DNA of 64,000 bases from Planctomycetota bacterium. Its GTDB lineage: Bacteria > Planctomycetota > Phycisphaerae > UBA1845 > PWPN01. Shown here piece after piece: positions 26,110-35,300 of this stretch (position 1 is the first letter of the stretch; each line of letters starts with the position of its first letter). Below the pieces are notes generated by a model that did not search any database, was not told where the DNA came from, and saw only the letters and a list, made by a program, of their open reading frames with translations. The stretch is taken from assembly GCA_029550525.1 (NCBI GenBank), contig JAKPHF010000082.1:36174-100173 (forward strand), in the 5' to 3' direction. The position numbers and the translations under genes were made by a program.

Positions 26110-27033
26110 ATGGAGACGGCAGTCATCGAGATGCTCAAACGGTCCGCCGCGATTCCCTCCATGCCCCAGGTGGCAGCTCGGTTTCTGGAGCTTATCCAGG
26201 ATCCGGATTTCGATTACCGTGAAGTCGTCGAGGTGCTGTCGTCGGACGCGGGCACCGCGGGAGAAATCTTGCGCCTGGCCAATTCGTCGCTCTTCGGCGT
26301 GACGCGTCATGTGAGCTCGCTATCGCAGGCCATGACGCTGCTGGGCATTCGGCGGGTGCGCTCGCTCGTGCTAGGCCGATACATCGTGGACAGCCTCGAT
26401 CGCAAGCGGCCGACGCGATTGGATATCTCGTATTTCTGGCGGCGATCGCTCACCTGTGCCGCCCTGGCCGGGCGGTTCGCTGCCGAGGTCGAGCCGCAGC
26501 TCCGCGAGGAGGCCTTCATCTCCGGCCTGCTGGCTGACGTCGGCGTGGTGGTGCTGGATGAGGCCATGCCCACCGACTACGCGCCGGTGGCGGCACAGTA
26601 CCGGCCGGACGGCGAGTGCGATCTGGCCCACAAGGAAATCAGTCTGGTCGGGATCACGCACGCCCAGGCATCCGCCCTCGTGCTGGGTCACTGGCAGCTG
26701 CCCGAGGTGGTCTGCGAGGCGGTAAATTGGCATCCGCTCGAAGTGGAGGGGATGGAAGCACCGCCGCTGGCCCGCGTCGTCGGCGCGGCCGACCTGCTCG
26801 GCAAGCACTTGTGCGACACGCAGCCGCGCGTCGATCGTATCCTGGAAGTGTGCGAACAGCTCGACGAGAAACTCCGCATCGGGACCGACAAGCTCGCCGC
26901 CGGCATCGTCGAGGTTGAGCCGCACCTGCTCGAGTTCGCTCAGATGTTGCGGATCGACGTCGCAGGCTGGCAGGCGTATCAGAAGCTCGCGGCCGACTTG
27001 CAGGCGACGCTGGAGCCCGTGGGGACGGCGTGA
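26110..27033 (+). CDS. HDOD domain signalling protein
   Basis: A 307-residue HDOD-domain protein. The domain begins at the N-terminus (AAIPSMPQVAARFLELIQD) and shows SSDAGTAGEILRLANSSLFG, SLSQAMTLLGIRRVRSLVLG and EEAFISGLLADVGVVVLDEA. HDOD domains are catalytically degenerate HD relatives that act in signalling, often with motility, c-di-GMP or chemotaxis pathways. It is a stand-alone HDOD with no EAL, GAF or receiver domain. AAGGAG at 7-nt spacing supports the ATG at 26110. Followed by a strong terminator. Confidence 0.88.
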   Translation: METAVIEMLKRSAAIPSMPQVAARFLELIQDPDFDYREVVEVLSSDAGTAGEILRLANSSLFGVTRHVSSLSQAMTLLGIRRVRSLVLGRYIVDSLDRKRPTRLDISYFWRRSLTCAALAGRFAAEVEPQLREEAFISGLLADVGVVVLDEAMPTDYAPVAAQYRPDGECDLAHKEISLVGITHAQASALVLGHWQLPEVVCEAVNWHPLEVEGMEAPPLARVVGAADLLGKHLCDTQPRVDRILEVCEQLDEKLRIGTDKLAAGIVEVEPHLLEFAQMLRIDVAGWQAYQKLAADLQATLEPVGTA

Positions 27034-27089
27034 AAAGATCCGGCCGCGAACGCGCGGTCAGACCGCGCCAGATAAGACAGCTATCAAAA

Positions 27090-27122
27090 GGGCTCGGGCC
27101 GTTCAACGAACGGCCCGAGCCC
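27090..27122. terminator. Bidirectional intrinsic terminator
   Basis: GGGCTCGGGCCGTTC, a 3-nt AAC loop and its exact complement form a perfect 15-bp stem between the convergent HDOD and HEAT-repeat genes. On the minus strand it is followed by TTTTGATA, so it works best for the HEAT gene; on the plus strand the tail is only weakly T-rich. Confidence 0.8.
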
Positions 27123-27180
27123 TTGCAGGTTTGTGAATCCGCCGGATGCGGCGCCAGCGCCTTGACCGCCAACGGCGGCG

Positions 27181-29535
27181 TCAACTGCCGCTGGGGCTGT
27201 TGAGGATGGCGTCGATAATCAACTGCGGGCCTAAGGCCTGAGCCGGACCTTCCATCACAGCCAGTTCGGCGGGCAGATTAATCATCGCACCGAGAGCCTG
27301 GCTCGCGGCCGTTCGCAGCTCGAGGTTCGGCTCCGACCGAGCCTGCGTCTCGAGCTCGGCGAAGAGCTTGTCGTTCAGGCGGGCACCTGCCGAACGGGCG
27401 GAGTCGGCCAGCGAGGCGAACGCCGCAGCTCGCAACGTGGGCGACTGCTCGGACGACAAGGCGATCTTGGCCACCGCGTTCTGAGCCGTCGGCGTATTCA
27501 CCGAGGCCAGCACGCGCGTCGTGGCGATCCGCACTTCTTCGGAGGGATGCTCGTTGAGGGCCTGGACCAGGGCGGCCTCGGCAGCTCGCACGTCAAAGAT
27601 GGGTGAACGCTTCGCCGCGATATTCTGCAGCCCGAGGCAGGCCTCGAGCGAGAGGGCCACGCCGTCCTCGGCGGTCAGCGGCCGATAACCGTATACCGGC
27701 GCCAATTGCTCGAGCTTGGCCACGATCTGCTCGGCGCTGGAACCGTCCACCAGCACGCGACCCACGCGGGCGTCCGTTTCGGCCACCCGATCGCTGATCA
27801 GCATGCCGCCTTCTTTGACCAGCACCACCACCGGCGCCAGAGCGGCTCGCTCGTCGCGACCCAACGTCGCGACTGCCTGAACGACGCCGGGCTCGGTCAT
27901 GTCGCTGGCGAGCAGGACGCCATCAACCTGGGGCACCTGTCGAGCCGCCTGGGCGAGCCCGAGCTCCAGGTTGTCCGAGACGATGACTTTGGCGCCGCTC
28001 TTGCCCAGATCGGCGGCGAGCTTCTCGGCCAGCTTCTTGTCGGGCTCGATCAGCAGGTAGGCTTTCTGGCCGTTGATCGCGAACGCCGAGCCCAGCACGG
28101 GAACGACTTCGTTCGCGCCGGCGAACGGCTGCGTCGGCAACATACGGGCCAGCACCAACGCCGCCCGCAGACGAACCAATTGATCGGGGAAGCGGATCGC
28201 TTCGGCCAGACCCAGTCCCCCGGCCTCCGGCTGGAAGGCCGCCGGGCCCGCCGTCGAAGCCAGACCGGCAATGGCACCCAGGACCACCGGGCGATCCATA
28301 TCGGAGAGTCCGCGGGCCAGCACGAGATTGCAGCATGCCGGACCGGAGCCCGCCGCCCAGTACAGACTGCGCGGGAAGTCCGCCGGCTGACTCGGATCGT
28401 CCACCGTGACCTTCTCGGCGGTCTGCACGTCCAACCCCAGCCGCGATTCACGCCGGAAGTTGGCGGCCAGCCAGAGGGCCAGGACCTGCGGCTGATCCTT
28501 GGCCAGTTCCAGCGAAGCCCTGCTGGCCCGCATGCTCATGACCATGCAGTAGATCTCGGTGGGAACGTCAATGGCCTTGATCGCCTGACCGTCCACGACC
28601 CACACGTTCGCGCGAGGCTCTGCCGGATCGGCCGCCAGCGACTCTTCCTCGGCGTAGTATGCTTCCGCCAGTTCGTGGAAGAGCTGATAGGCCGGGCCGT
28701 CCTTCACCGCCGGATCGCTCACCACGATTTGCCGGATCGCATCCACGGCCGCCTGCTTGACGGCCGGGTTGGCCTTCGCATCTTCGGCGACTCGCTTGAG
28801 ATATGGCAGGGCTTGCGGATACCCGAGCCGGCCAAGGCTCTCGGCGGCCACCCGCTGCACGATCTCGTTATTGACCGACAGGGCCGCACACAGCGGATTG
28901 ACCGCCGGCTTGCCCAAACGCGGCAGTGCCCGCACCACGTAGGGATGCAAATCCTTCTCGTGCGGGTCGGCCAGGATCTTCAACATCTGCGGTACGGCGT
29001 ACTCGCCCGAATCGATCAATCGCTCCAGGCCGGTGGTCTGCTCGGTGGGCGTGCCGGCGAGCAGGCGGATGCTCGCGTTGATCTGCTCAATGTTCTTTCG
29101 CCGGGTGGCATGGGCCTGGCGGATCAGGCCCATGATCTGGCCCGCCTCTTGGCCGATGGTGCTGCGGTTGATCAGGATCACCAGTGTGTCGATGGCCTGG
29201 GGCCGTTCCTGGCACAGCCGGATGATCGTATCGGCCGCTTCCGGCGACAGCGGGTTTACCTCCGGCCGCTCCAGCAGGCTCTTGGCGTGTGCCTGGGCAT
29301 AATCGAAGCGGCCGATGGTGGCAAAGTGCAGGAAGTTCACGAAATCGTTGCGGATCTCCGCGACGGGTGAAGCGCCGGGCGGGCTGCTTGCCGGACGCTC
29401 GGCGACGGTCTCTGCCGGAGCCGCGGTTTCATTGGCTGCCGGCTCGCCGGCCTCCTGCGCCTGAGCTACGGCGGGGAAAACCAGCAACAATGGGGTCAAC
29501 AGGCCTGAAGCGATGGACAGCCACCACCGGTGCAT
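27181..29535 (-). CDS. Exported HEAT-repeat protein with an embedded receiver-like domain
   Basis: A 784-residue protein starting at 29535 (GGAGG, 6-nt spacing) with a signal peptide, LSIASGLLTPLLLVFPAVAQ. HEAT-like repeats cover about residues 130-280 (YVVRALPRLGKPAVNPLCAA, VAAESLGRLGYPQALPYLKR) and the last 150 residues. Between them, about 488-605, is a stretch with receiver-domain pattern (AYLLIEPDKKLAEKLAADLG, VDGVLLASDMTEPGV, APVVVLVKEGG) in which the phosphoacceptor Asp position appears to be Ala or Ser. An exported pseudo-receiver would not be phosphorylated. A scaffold role is inferred; no enzyme motif is seen. Confidence 0.75.
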   Translation of the reverse strand: MHRWWLSIASGLLTPLLLVFPAVAQAQEAGEPAANETAAPAETVAERPASSPPGASPVAEIRNDFVNFLHFATIGRFDYAQAHAKSLLERPEVNPLSPEAADTIIRLCQERPQAIDTLVILINRSTIGQEAGQIMGLIRQAHATRRKNIEQINASIRLLAGTPTEQTTGLERLIDSGEYAVPQMLKILADPHEKDLHPYVVRALPRLGKPAVNPLCAALSVNNEIVQRVAAESLGRLGYPQALPYLKRVAEDAKANPAVKQAAVDAIRQIVVSDPAVKDGPAYQLFHELAEAYYAEEESLAADPAEPRANVWVVDGQAIKAIDVPTEIYCMVMSMRASRASLELAKDQPQVLALWLAANFRRESRLGLDVQTAEKVTVDDPSQPADFPRSLYWAAGSGPACCNLVLARGLSDMDRPVVLGAIAGLASTAGPAAFQPEAGGLGLAEAIRFPDQLVRLRAALVLARMLPTQPFAGANEVVPVLGSAFAINGQKAYLLIEPDKKLAEKLAADLGKSGAKVIVSDNLELGLAQAARQVPQVDGVLLASDMTEPGVVQAVATLGRDERAALAPVVVLVKEGGMLISDRVAETDARVGRVLVDGSSAEQIVAKLEQLAPVYGYRPLTAEDGVALSLEACLGLQNIAAKRSPIFDVRAAEAALVQALNEHPSEEVRIATTRVLASVNTPTAQNAVAKIALSSEQSPTLRAAAFASLADSARSAGARLNDKLFAELETQARSEPNLELRTAASQALGAMINLPAELAVMEGPAQALGPQLIIDAILNSPSGS

Positions 29536-29807
29536 TCGAAACCTCCGTTCGGGAGACACACCGCCAGGGATGACGGCGGTGATTCCTCGGGATGAGCCAG
29601 ACACGGCAGGACCACAGATGCTCGCGGGGAAGATTACCCCGCCTGTAAAGACGGTTTCAATACGCAATTACGGTACTATTCCGCTGTCGAGCCAAGGTGG
29701 ATTATAAGACAACCCGGGTTTCCGTCAAACTGCCTGGGGAAAGGTAAAAGAAAAAGCCCCCTGGGGTCAGGGGGCTTGGAGAGTCTGTCAAATCGAGGCC
29801 AGGTCGG
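29536..29807. other. Intergenic region before the HEAT gene
   Basis: Apart from the terminator of the FlgM-like gene at 29754-29777 I see no gene. The sequence around 29640-29740 is less GC-rich and could hold the HEAT-gene promoter, but no clear -35/-10 pair was found. Confidence 0.3.
29754..29777 (-). terminator. Intrinsic terminator of the FlgM-like gene
   Basis: AAGCCCCCTG, loop of 4, CAGGGGGCTT form a perfect 10-bp stem. Read on the minus strand it is followed by TTTCTTTTAC, and the A/T pairs at the stem base extend the U-rich tail. It lies about 30 bp past the flgM stop. Confidence 0.82.
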
Positions 29808-30098
29808 TCACGCGTCCACACTGGCCGTCCGCAGCGCCTCGAGGAGTCGATCCACGGTCAGCGCAATCTTGTCCGGCGTCTCGTAGGTGCCTTCGGCGAT
29901 GGCCTGGCGGATCTCAGCTACCTGCTCGGCGCGGATGGGGGCGTCGGTCCCCAAGGAGCTAAGGATCTGGCCCGTCTCGGAGATTTCAAGCTGATCGTCT
30001 TGAAACTCGCCGAAAGTCGCCGGACGGGCCGCTGCGGCCCGCATGGAGCCCAGCTTACCCATCTGTCCTGCTGCGTTGATTGGAGGAATGTCGTTCAT
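29808..30098 (-). CDS. flgM: FlgM-like anti-sigma-28 factor
   Basis: A 96-residue protein whose C-terminal half, RAEQVAEIRQAIAEGTYETP then DKIALTVDRLLEAL, is the FlgM sigma-28-binding pattern; the N-terminal half is Ala/Gln-rich and probably disordered, as in FlgM. It would hold the flagellar sigma factor inactive until the hook is complete. The start at 30098 is chosen over 30155 because the longer form adds only Arg/Ala-rich sequence. No flagellar structural genes are nearby. Confidence 0.8.
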   Translation of the reverse strand: MNDIPPINAAGQMGKLGSMRAAAARPATFGEFQDDQLEISETGQILSSLGTDAPIRAEQVAEIRQAIAEGTYETPDKIALTVDRLLEALRTASVDA

Positions 30099-30155
30099 GG
30101 CTTTGTCGTCCCTGCCTGCCCCACGGCCCACCGCACGGCGATGAGCCGCAGCCAC

Positions 30156-30498
30156 CTTTTATAGCAACCTCGGAACGTCAGGGCCTCCGCCAAGCCGTTC
30201 CTCCATTCCGGGCGCAGCGTCGCATGCTGCCTCGCGTTGGGCATTCCTCCTTGAAAAACCCCAAATCGCGATATGGAACGCCGGAACGTAGTCGCGGGGC
30301 TGGTCCAGCAGCCCGTGTTGCGAGTCCTTCACGACAGTACTGTTATCGACGATCCTCTCGGACCTTCTTGAGGATTTTGCGTCCCCGACGCCAACTCAGG
30401 GCGAAATTCAGTACCGCTTGTAGTACTCTTATCGGACCAGTGCCCCAATATATAGTATCGTTCAGCTTCGCAGGCCCAATTCGCCTGCGCGACGGGAA
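30156..30498. other. Gap upstream of flgM
   Basis: About 340 bp without a credible gene. On the minus strand GTCCGATAA (30437-30429) resembles a sigma-28 -10 element but no TAAA is at the right distance. An AT-rich AATATATAG lies at 30448-30456. The palindrome GACAGTACTGTT sits at 30333-30344. Confidence 0.3.
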
Positions 30499-30684
30499 TT
30501 ATGCGCCGACCAGGGCCAGCCGATCGGTCCGGGCCTCCAGCTCCTGCTCTCGGCGCTCACGATCAAGCTCTTGTAATTGATGAAGATACGCAAGCAGGTC
30601 GGCGTCGTCGAAGGTGGCGAGGAACTCGGGTTGGGCGGTGGGATTAAGGCGACGAATACGGTCAATAGTCTCTCTCTTGCTCAT
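30499..30684 (-). CDS. Small conserved-looking protein (61 residues)
   Basis: MSKRETIDRIRRLNPTAQPE leads into FDDADLLAYLHQLQELDRER and a charged C-terminus. It is highly helical, soluble and free of low-complexity Arg/Pro runs, so it looks like real coding. Similar short proteins seem familiar from planctomycete genomes, but I know of no function. It lies upstream of flgM on the same strand. Confidence 0.55.
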   Translation of the reverse strand: MSKRETIDRIRRLNPTAQPEFLATFDDADLLAYLHQLQELDRERREQELEARTDRLALVGA

Positions 30685-30866
30685 CGGTCGGTCCCAAAAG
30701 AGATTGTGGTTTCTCGCTGGCCGCGAACGAATGGGCCAATGCCGACCCTCTCTATCGGCCGAGAGGCCCGCCGATCTTTAAGTGTTGAAGCAGTCAAAGC
30801 TTGCGCGTCGAGGCGCAGTTCTTGCGCGAGCAGGGGTGGGCGTGGTGAAAGCTCCGAAGCGGCCGG

Positions 30867-32279
30867 TCAGTCGGGGTGAGTCTGCGGATCGAGTTCGGCC
30901 GGCCGCAGCGGACGGATGCGCACGTCCCGCAAGCGAATTTCCGTGGGCTTGGCGCCGCGGTGGAGCTGGAAGCCGATCAGACCCGACCGCGGCACGCCGG
31001 CATCGGTCTCCTGGAAGCGGGCCGTGACCACACCGTTGACCCAGACCGTGATCCGGTCGCGGGCGGCTTGGATGGTCATGTCGTTCCAGCCGTTGGCGAT
31101 CACGAGGTGCCGGGCGGCCTCGGGCGTGAGTTCCTTGGCCAGCACCTTGCGCGCACCGCCGTAATCGTAGAGGCTGCCCCAGGCGTCCGGGACGATGTCG
31201 GCGTGATAACCGTGCAACGGCCGGGCGGCGTCGTGGGGCTGTTCGATGCTGCGGAACTGCACGCCGCTGTTGCCCTGCACGAGCTTGAACGAAAGACGCA
31301 GGATGAAGTCGCCGTACGTGTCGGAGGGCATGAGAAACGCGCATCGCGTCAGGTCACGGGCCCGTCCGACCAGCTCGCCGTCTTCCACCGTCCAGAACCC
31401 CAAATCTCCCTTGAAGCCGGTCAGATCCCGGCCGTTGAACAGGAGCGCGAAGCCGGCCTGCTGTTCGGACCGGCTCAACCGGTTGTGAACCGTGTCGTCC
31501 AGCGAGCCGCCCGCCCACCGCACGCCGTTGTGCAGCAGCGTGATGAACGGATCGCTCTGCTGCGAGGCGGCATCGTGTCCGAATGTAGTGACAAATATTC
31601 GACCTTGGCCGAAGCGTTTGACCCAGACCTGCGGGTCCGGCCCCGGGCGCAGCGTGCCGGACGTGTCGTGACGAGGCTCGGCGGTCTCGATGAGCACGGT
31701 CGCGGCTGGATCGCGCTGGTCCACGAGATACGGCTCGTCGGTGATGGTGAAACGGTTGCCCAGGCTGAGCATGGTCGCGTGAGTCGGGTCGAGCACCACC
31801 ACGTCGAACGAGCCATACTTGTCGTGCGTCTCCACTCGCCCGCCGATCATGGCCGTCCATTCCGGCCAGTCCACGTAGCTCCACAACGAGCAGTGCACCA
31901 CGACGAGCCCCTTGCCCGACCGCACGTGCTCGGTGACGGCCTGTTTGAATGCGTCCGTCAGCGCGGGGCGGTGGCAGGTGTTGTCGATGAATACGTCGAA
32001 TTTCGCCAGCGTCCGGGCATCGATGCGAGCGAGATCGTCGGTGACCTCGACGATCACATGGCCGCGCCGCATCAATTCGTCGGCCAGCCGGACGGGCAGG
32101 TCGCGGTAGTCGTGCGAGTGGCCGCCTACGAGCATCAGCGCTTTGACGGTCCGCACCGGTTCCGCCGCCGAGTAGGCCGGCGACGCGCACAATAGCACAG
32201 ATCCCGAAGACAGCAGAACAGCGAAAACCGCAGACAACGCACTTATGCGCGAAAAACGGGCAAGAAACCGGGTGGTCAT
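30867..32279 (-). CDS. Exported ThuA domain-DUF1080 protein
   Basis: About 470 residues with a signal peptide (ALSAVFAVLLSSGSVLLC). The N-terminal half is ThuA-like (trehalose-utilisation glutamine amidotransferase-like): KALMLVGGHSHDYRDLPVRL, GLVVVHCSLWSY and VTTFGHDAASQ. The C-terminal half is the DUF1080/3-keto-disaccharide hydrolase lectin-like fold: GFALLFNGRDLTGFKGDLGF, WTVEDGELVGRA, GNSGVQFRSI and GWNDMTIQAARDRITVWVNG. Both domains are common, often fused, in planctomycete sugar-degradation enzymes. The ATG at 32279 has AGGA upstream; 32288 is an alternative. Confidence 0.88.
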   Translation of the reverse strand: MTTRFLARFSRISALSAVFAVLLSSGSVLLCASPAYSAAEPVRTVKALMLVGGHSHDYRDLPVRLADELMRRGHVIVEVTDDLARIDARTLAKFDVFIDNTCHRPALTDAFKQAVTEHVRSGKGLVVVHCSLWSYVDWPEWTAMIGGRVETHDKYGSFDVVVLDPTHATMLSLGNRFTITDEPYLVDQRDPAATVLIETAEPRHDTSGTLRPGPDPQVWVKRFGQGRIFVTTFGHDAASQQSDPFITLLHNGVRWAGGSLDDTVHNRLSRSEQQAGFALLFNGRDLTGFKGDLGFWTVEDGELVGRARDLTRCAFLMPSDTYGDFILRLSFKLVQGNSGVQFRSIEQPHDAARPLHGYHADIVPDAWGSLYDYGGARKVLAKELTPEAARHLVIANGWNDMTIQAARDRITVWVNGVVTARFQETDAGVPRSGLIGFQLHRGAKPTEIRLRDVRIRPLRPAELDPQTHPD

Positions 32280-32360
32280 AATCAACATCCTGGAGCATGC
32301 GAACTCGTGGGCCGATCGGTTTCGGCCCGCCGAGTCGGATCGCAGATCATACTCATGCGC

Positions 32361-35300
32361 TCAACGGCGGGCCAGAATCTCGCGGCCGCGAATCACGAAG
32401 GGGCGGATCGACGGCGGCAGGTCTTCGATCGTCGTCAACGATTCTTCGAACCAGCCGCCCTGGCGCCCGCCATTCTTGAGCAGGACGAAAGCTTCCTGGG
32501 CCTGGGTGAACAGCGCCGGCTCGGCCAGCAGATGACTCTCCCGCGAGAGTAGAGCGAGGTCATGATAGCCTCGCAGCGGTGCCCTGAGCATCTGTTCGTG
32601 ATTCGCCGGACGGTACGTGCCCAGGCCGAGAATCCGCGAGACGGCCTCCAGGAAGGCGTCACCATAGGCTTCCTGGAAGCGCAGGAAATGATTGGCGGCG
32701 TCGCGGCGAACCGATGACAACTGATCGGGATCGAGCGGATAAAGCTTGTGTCCGCCGAGCAACTGAGCCGGAGCGTAGGCCAGCGAATTCTCCGCGTACT
32801 CGTCGGGGACGAGCAGGGCGCCCAGTTCGTCAATCATCAGCACCAGGCGCTGGAGAGCGAACTTCTCCGCGCTGTTCTCCAGCGCCAGCACGATCCGTCC
32901 GGGATCGTTCCATTGGGCCATGTTCCGCAGGGCAAAGTTGGGGGAGGGATTGAAGTCGTCATCGTACTCCAGGAGCGAGCGGACCTCCACGATGAAGCGC
33001 TGGTAGTACAGCTTGCCCAGCGTCTGCACGTCCGCGGGCGAGTCGCTGATGATCTTGCGGTTCATCAGCATCCGTGTGGTTGCGGTCTCCCAGATGTTCA
33101 CAGGAACGGTGCCGGCCAGGCTGTTCGGATTGATCAACTGCAGCGGCCGGCGGACGCGCTCTTCCTGCAAAGCGTCGAAGATGTACCCGACCCGCAGCCG
33201 GGCCAGCCGTTCGGCCGGATGGTCGGAGCTGGACAGGAACGGAAGATCCACCGTGCTGGACGGCTCGCGCGTGATGGGCAGCTGGAAGTAGCCCAGGTGC
33301 CGGCCTTCCTCACGGTCCATTCGCTCCCGGGGGGCGTTGGGGAACCGCGCCCGGATCAGCAGGTGCGTCATCGTCTTTTCTTCGTTGCTGCGCTCGCCTT
33401 TCGAGATGCCGGTTAGCGGCGATGTTCCCTTGGCTCCGCTGCCGCTCTTGGTGAAGAACGACGAAATCGGCGTCACGATGTTGGGCCGCAGCTCCGTGGT
33501 GAACGTAGTCAGGTCGTTCGCGTCGCCGAGCTGCGTCAGCCCCGGCTGGCTGATGATGTTACCCTGGCTCGAGAAGAACGACAGCGTGATCGTCGAGTTC
33601 TGTTCCTTCTTCTCGACCGCCGCGGCTTCGAGGCTCTCTCGGAATCGCTCCTCGAAGATCCGGCGATAGGTGCGGCCGCTGCGGCCGGGACGAGCGGGCT
33701 GATCGGCCCGGCTCTCGAACAGCTCGGTCAGCCGCGTCGCCAGCACCTCGCTTCCTTCCGCCAGCAGCAGTTGGGTCTTCACGTCGCAAGACACCAGCGG
33801 ATCGCGAAGGAACATGGTCAGGAGCACGCGGTTCTGGATGGACTGCAGTTCCTCTTCGGTTAGCGCGGTCGATGAACCGGGCACCGGTGCGATCTGGAAA
33901 TCCTTGATGATCAGCCAGGTACCGGCCGTGGCATCGATTTCGGAGATGGCGCCCGTGCCGGTGGCCACCACGAGCTGTTGATTCTCTTGTGAAATGAGGG
34001 CCGCGATCCCCTCGTACGTCTTGTTCATGGGGCCGACCGGCACCGCGAACGGCGTGAGCTCGTCCACCTTCTTGATCTTGTGCACGATCAGATTCCGCTC
34101 GATGCGGTCCCAGTATTCGCGCAAGCTGTCGACCACGTCCAGCGAGAGCCGGTGCTCGATGCCGTCGGGGCCGATGTAGCTGAATCCGTACGATTGCTCG
34201 CGGCCGTCGAAGAAAATGTCGTCCGCACCGACCGAGAAATTGCTGCCGATGGTGGTTGCCGTCCGATCCACCTGCAGGGGAGGCATCTCAGGCGAAGCGA
34301 TGGTGATCGGGGCCACGCCGGCGGGCAACTTCCCCGATTCGATGGCTTCCAGCGTCGCCACCTGCAACTGCTGGTTGGCCACCGCCAGCAGCGAGTTGAG
34401 GCCCAGTTGGGTGAAGACGCCGCGGGTGTTGAAGCGTTTCACGTCGTGAACGCCTTGCACCTGAGCGCCCAGACGCGAGGCGATGGCACCGTCGATGATG
34501 TCGCGGTCGGTCAACCGAACCGCCTCGATGCTGATGATGTGGTCCTCCGCCATCCGCTGCTCGATGCGGTCGGCCTCCTCGAGAAAGGCCTGCATGATCG
34601 GTCGCGGCAGCACGATCTCCACGTCCTTCAGATCGGGATCGAAATGGATGCCGGGCTTGTCCAGTGGCGAAGGGGGGCTCAGGCCCGCGAGTTCCATCTC
34701 GCGATTGAGTCGCTGCACGAGCGGCTCCAGGCGGTCGATGAACTTGCCGTCCCGGACGATGTACGTGAAGCGGCGCGATTCCTTGGCCCACTGCGCGTCG
34801 GCCGGGTCGGCCGAGTCCGCATCGGCGATGCCCAGGGCCTCCGCGACGCGGCGGCGGATCTCCTGGCGTTCTTTGTCCTCCGCTTCCGCTTTTTTGCGGG
34901 CGGCGATTCGACGCTGCACTTCGTGTCGCGCCATCGCTTCCAGGTGATCGGGGGCGTTGCGGTCGAAGCGCACCTCACCCGAATCGAGCAACTGGCGGGC
35001 CGTCTGGGCCAGATAGACGGCCGTGTCGATGTACTCGACGTCGGTCACGTCGTGGAGCATGAAGCCGATGACTCGCTTGCTCGGGCCGCGATACTGAGCT
35101 TCGGGCAACTCAGGCGTGTCGAGCGTGACTTGCTGCGACTCGGGGACCGGTATCTGAATCAGATCCTTTTGCGGGTCGAATCGCGAGCCGAAGCGGCGGT
35201 TGAGCCAGGGCGTGAGCTGCTCGATCATGGCCCCCATCTCGACGCGCGACAACGCGGCGAGGGCGGCCTGCCGCTGGCTCGGCAACTGCATGGGCAGCGG

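Noticed and set aside
27706..29370. 554-codon plus-strand open frame
   Set aside because: Antisense to the HEAT-repeat protein, which has signal peptide, start site and repeats.
30333..30344. GACAGTACTGTT palindrome as SOS/LexA-type operator
   Set aside because: It only partly resembles a LexA box and lies in the flgM upstream gap with no DNA-damage gene nearby.
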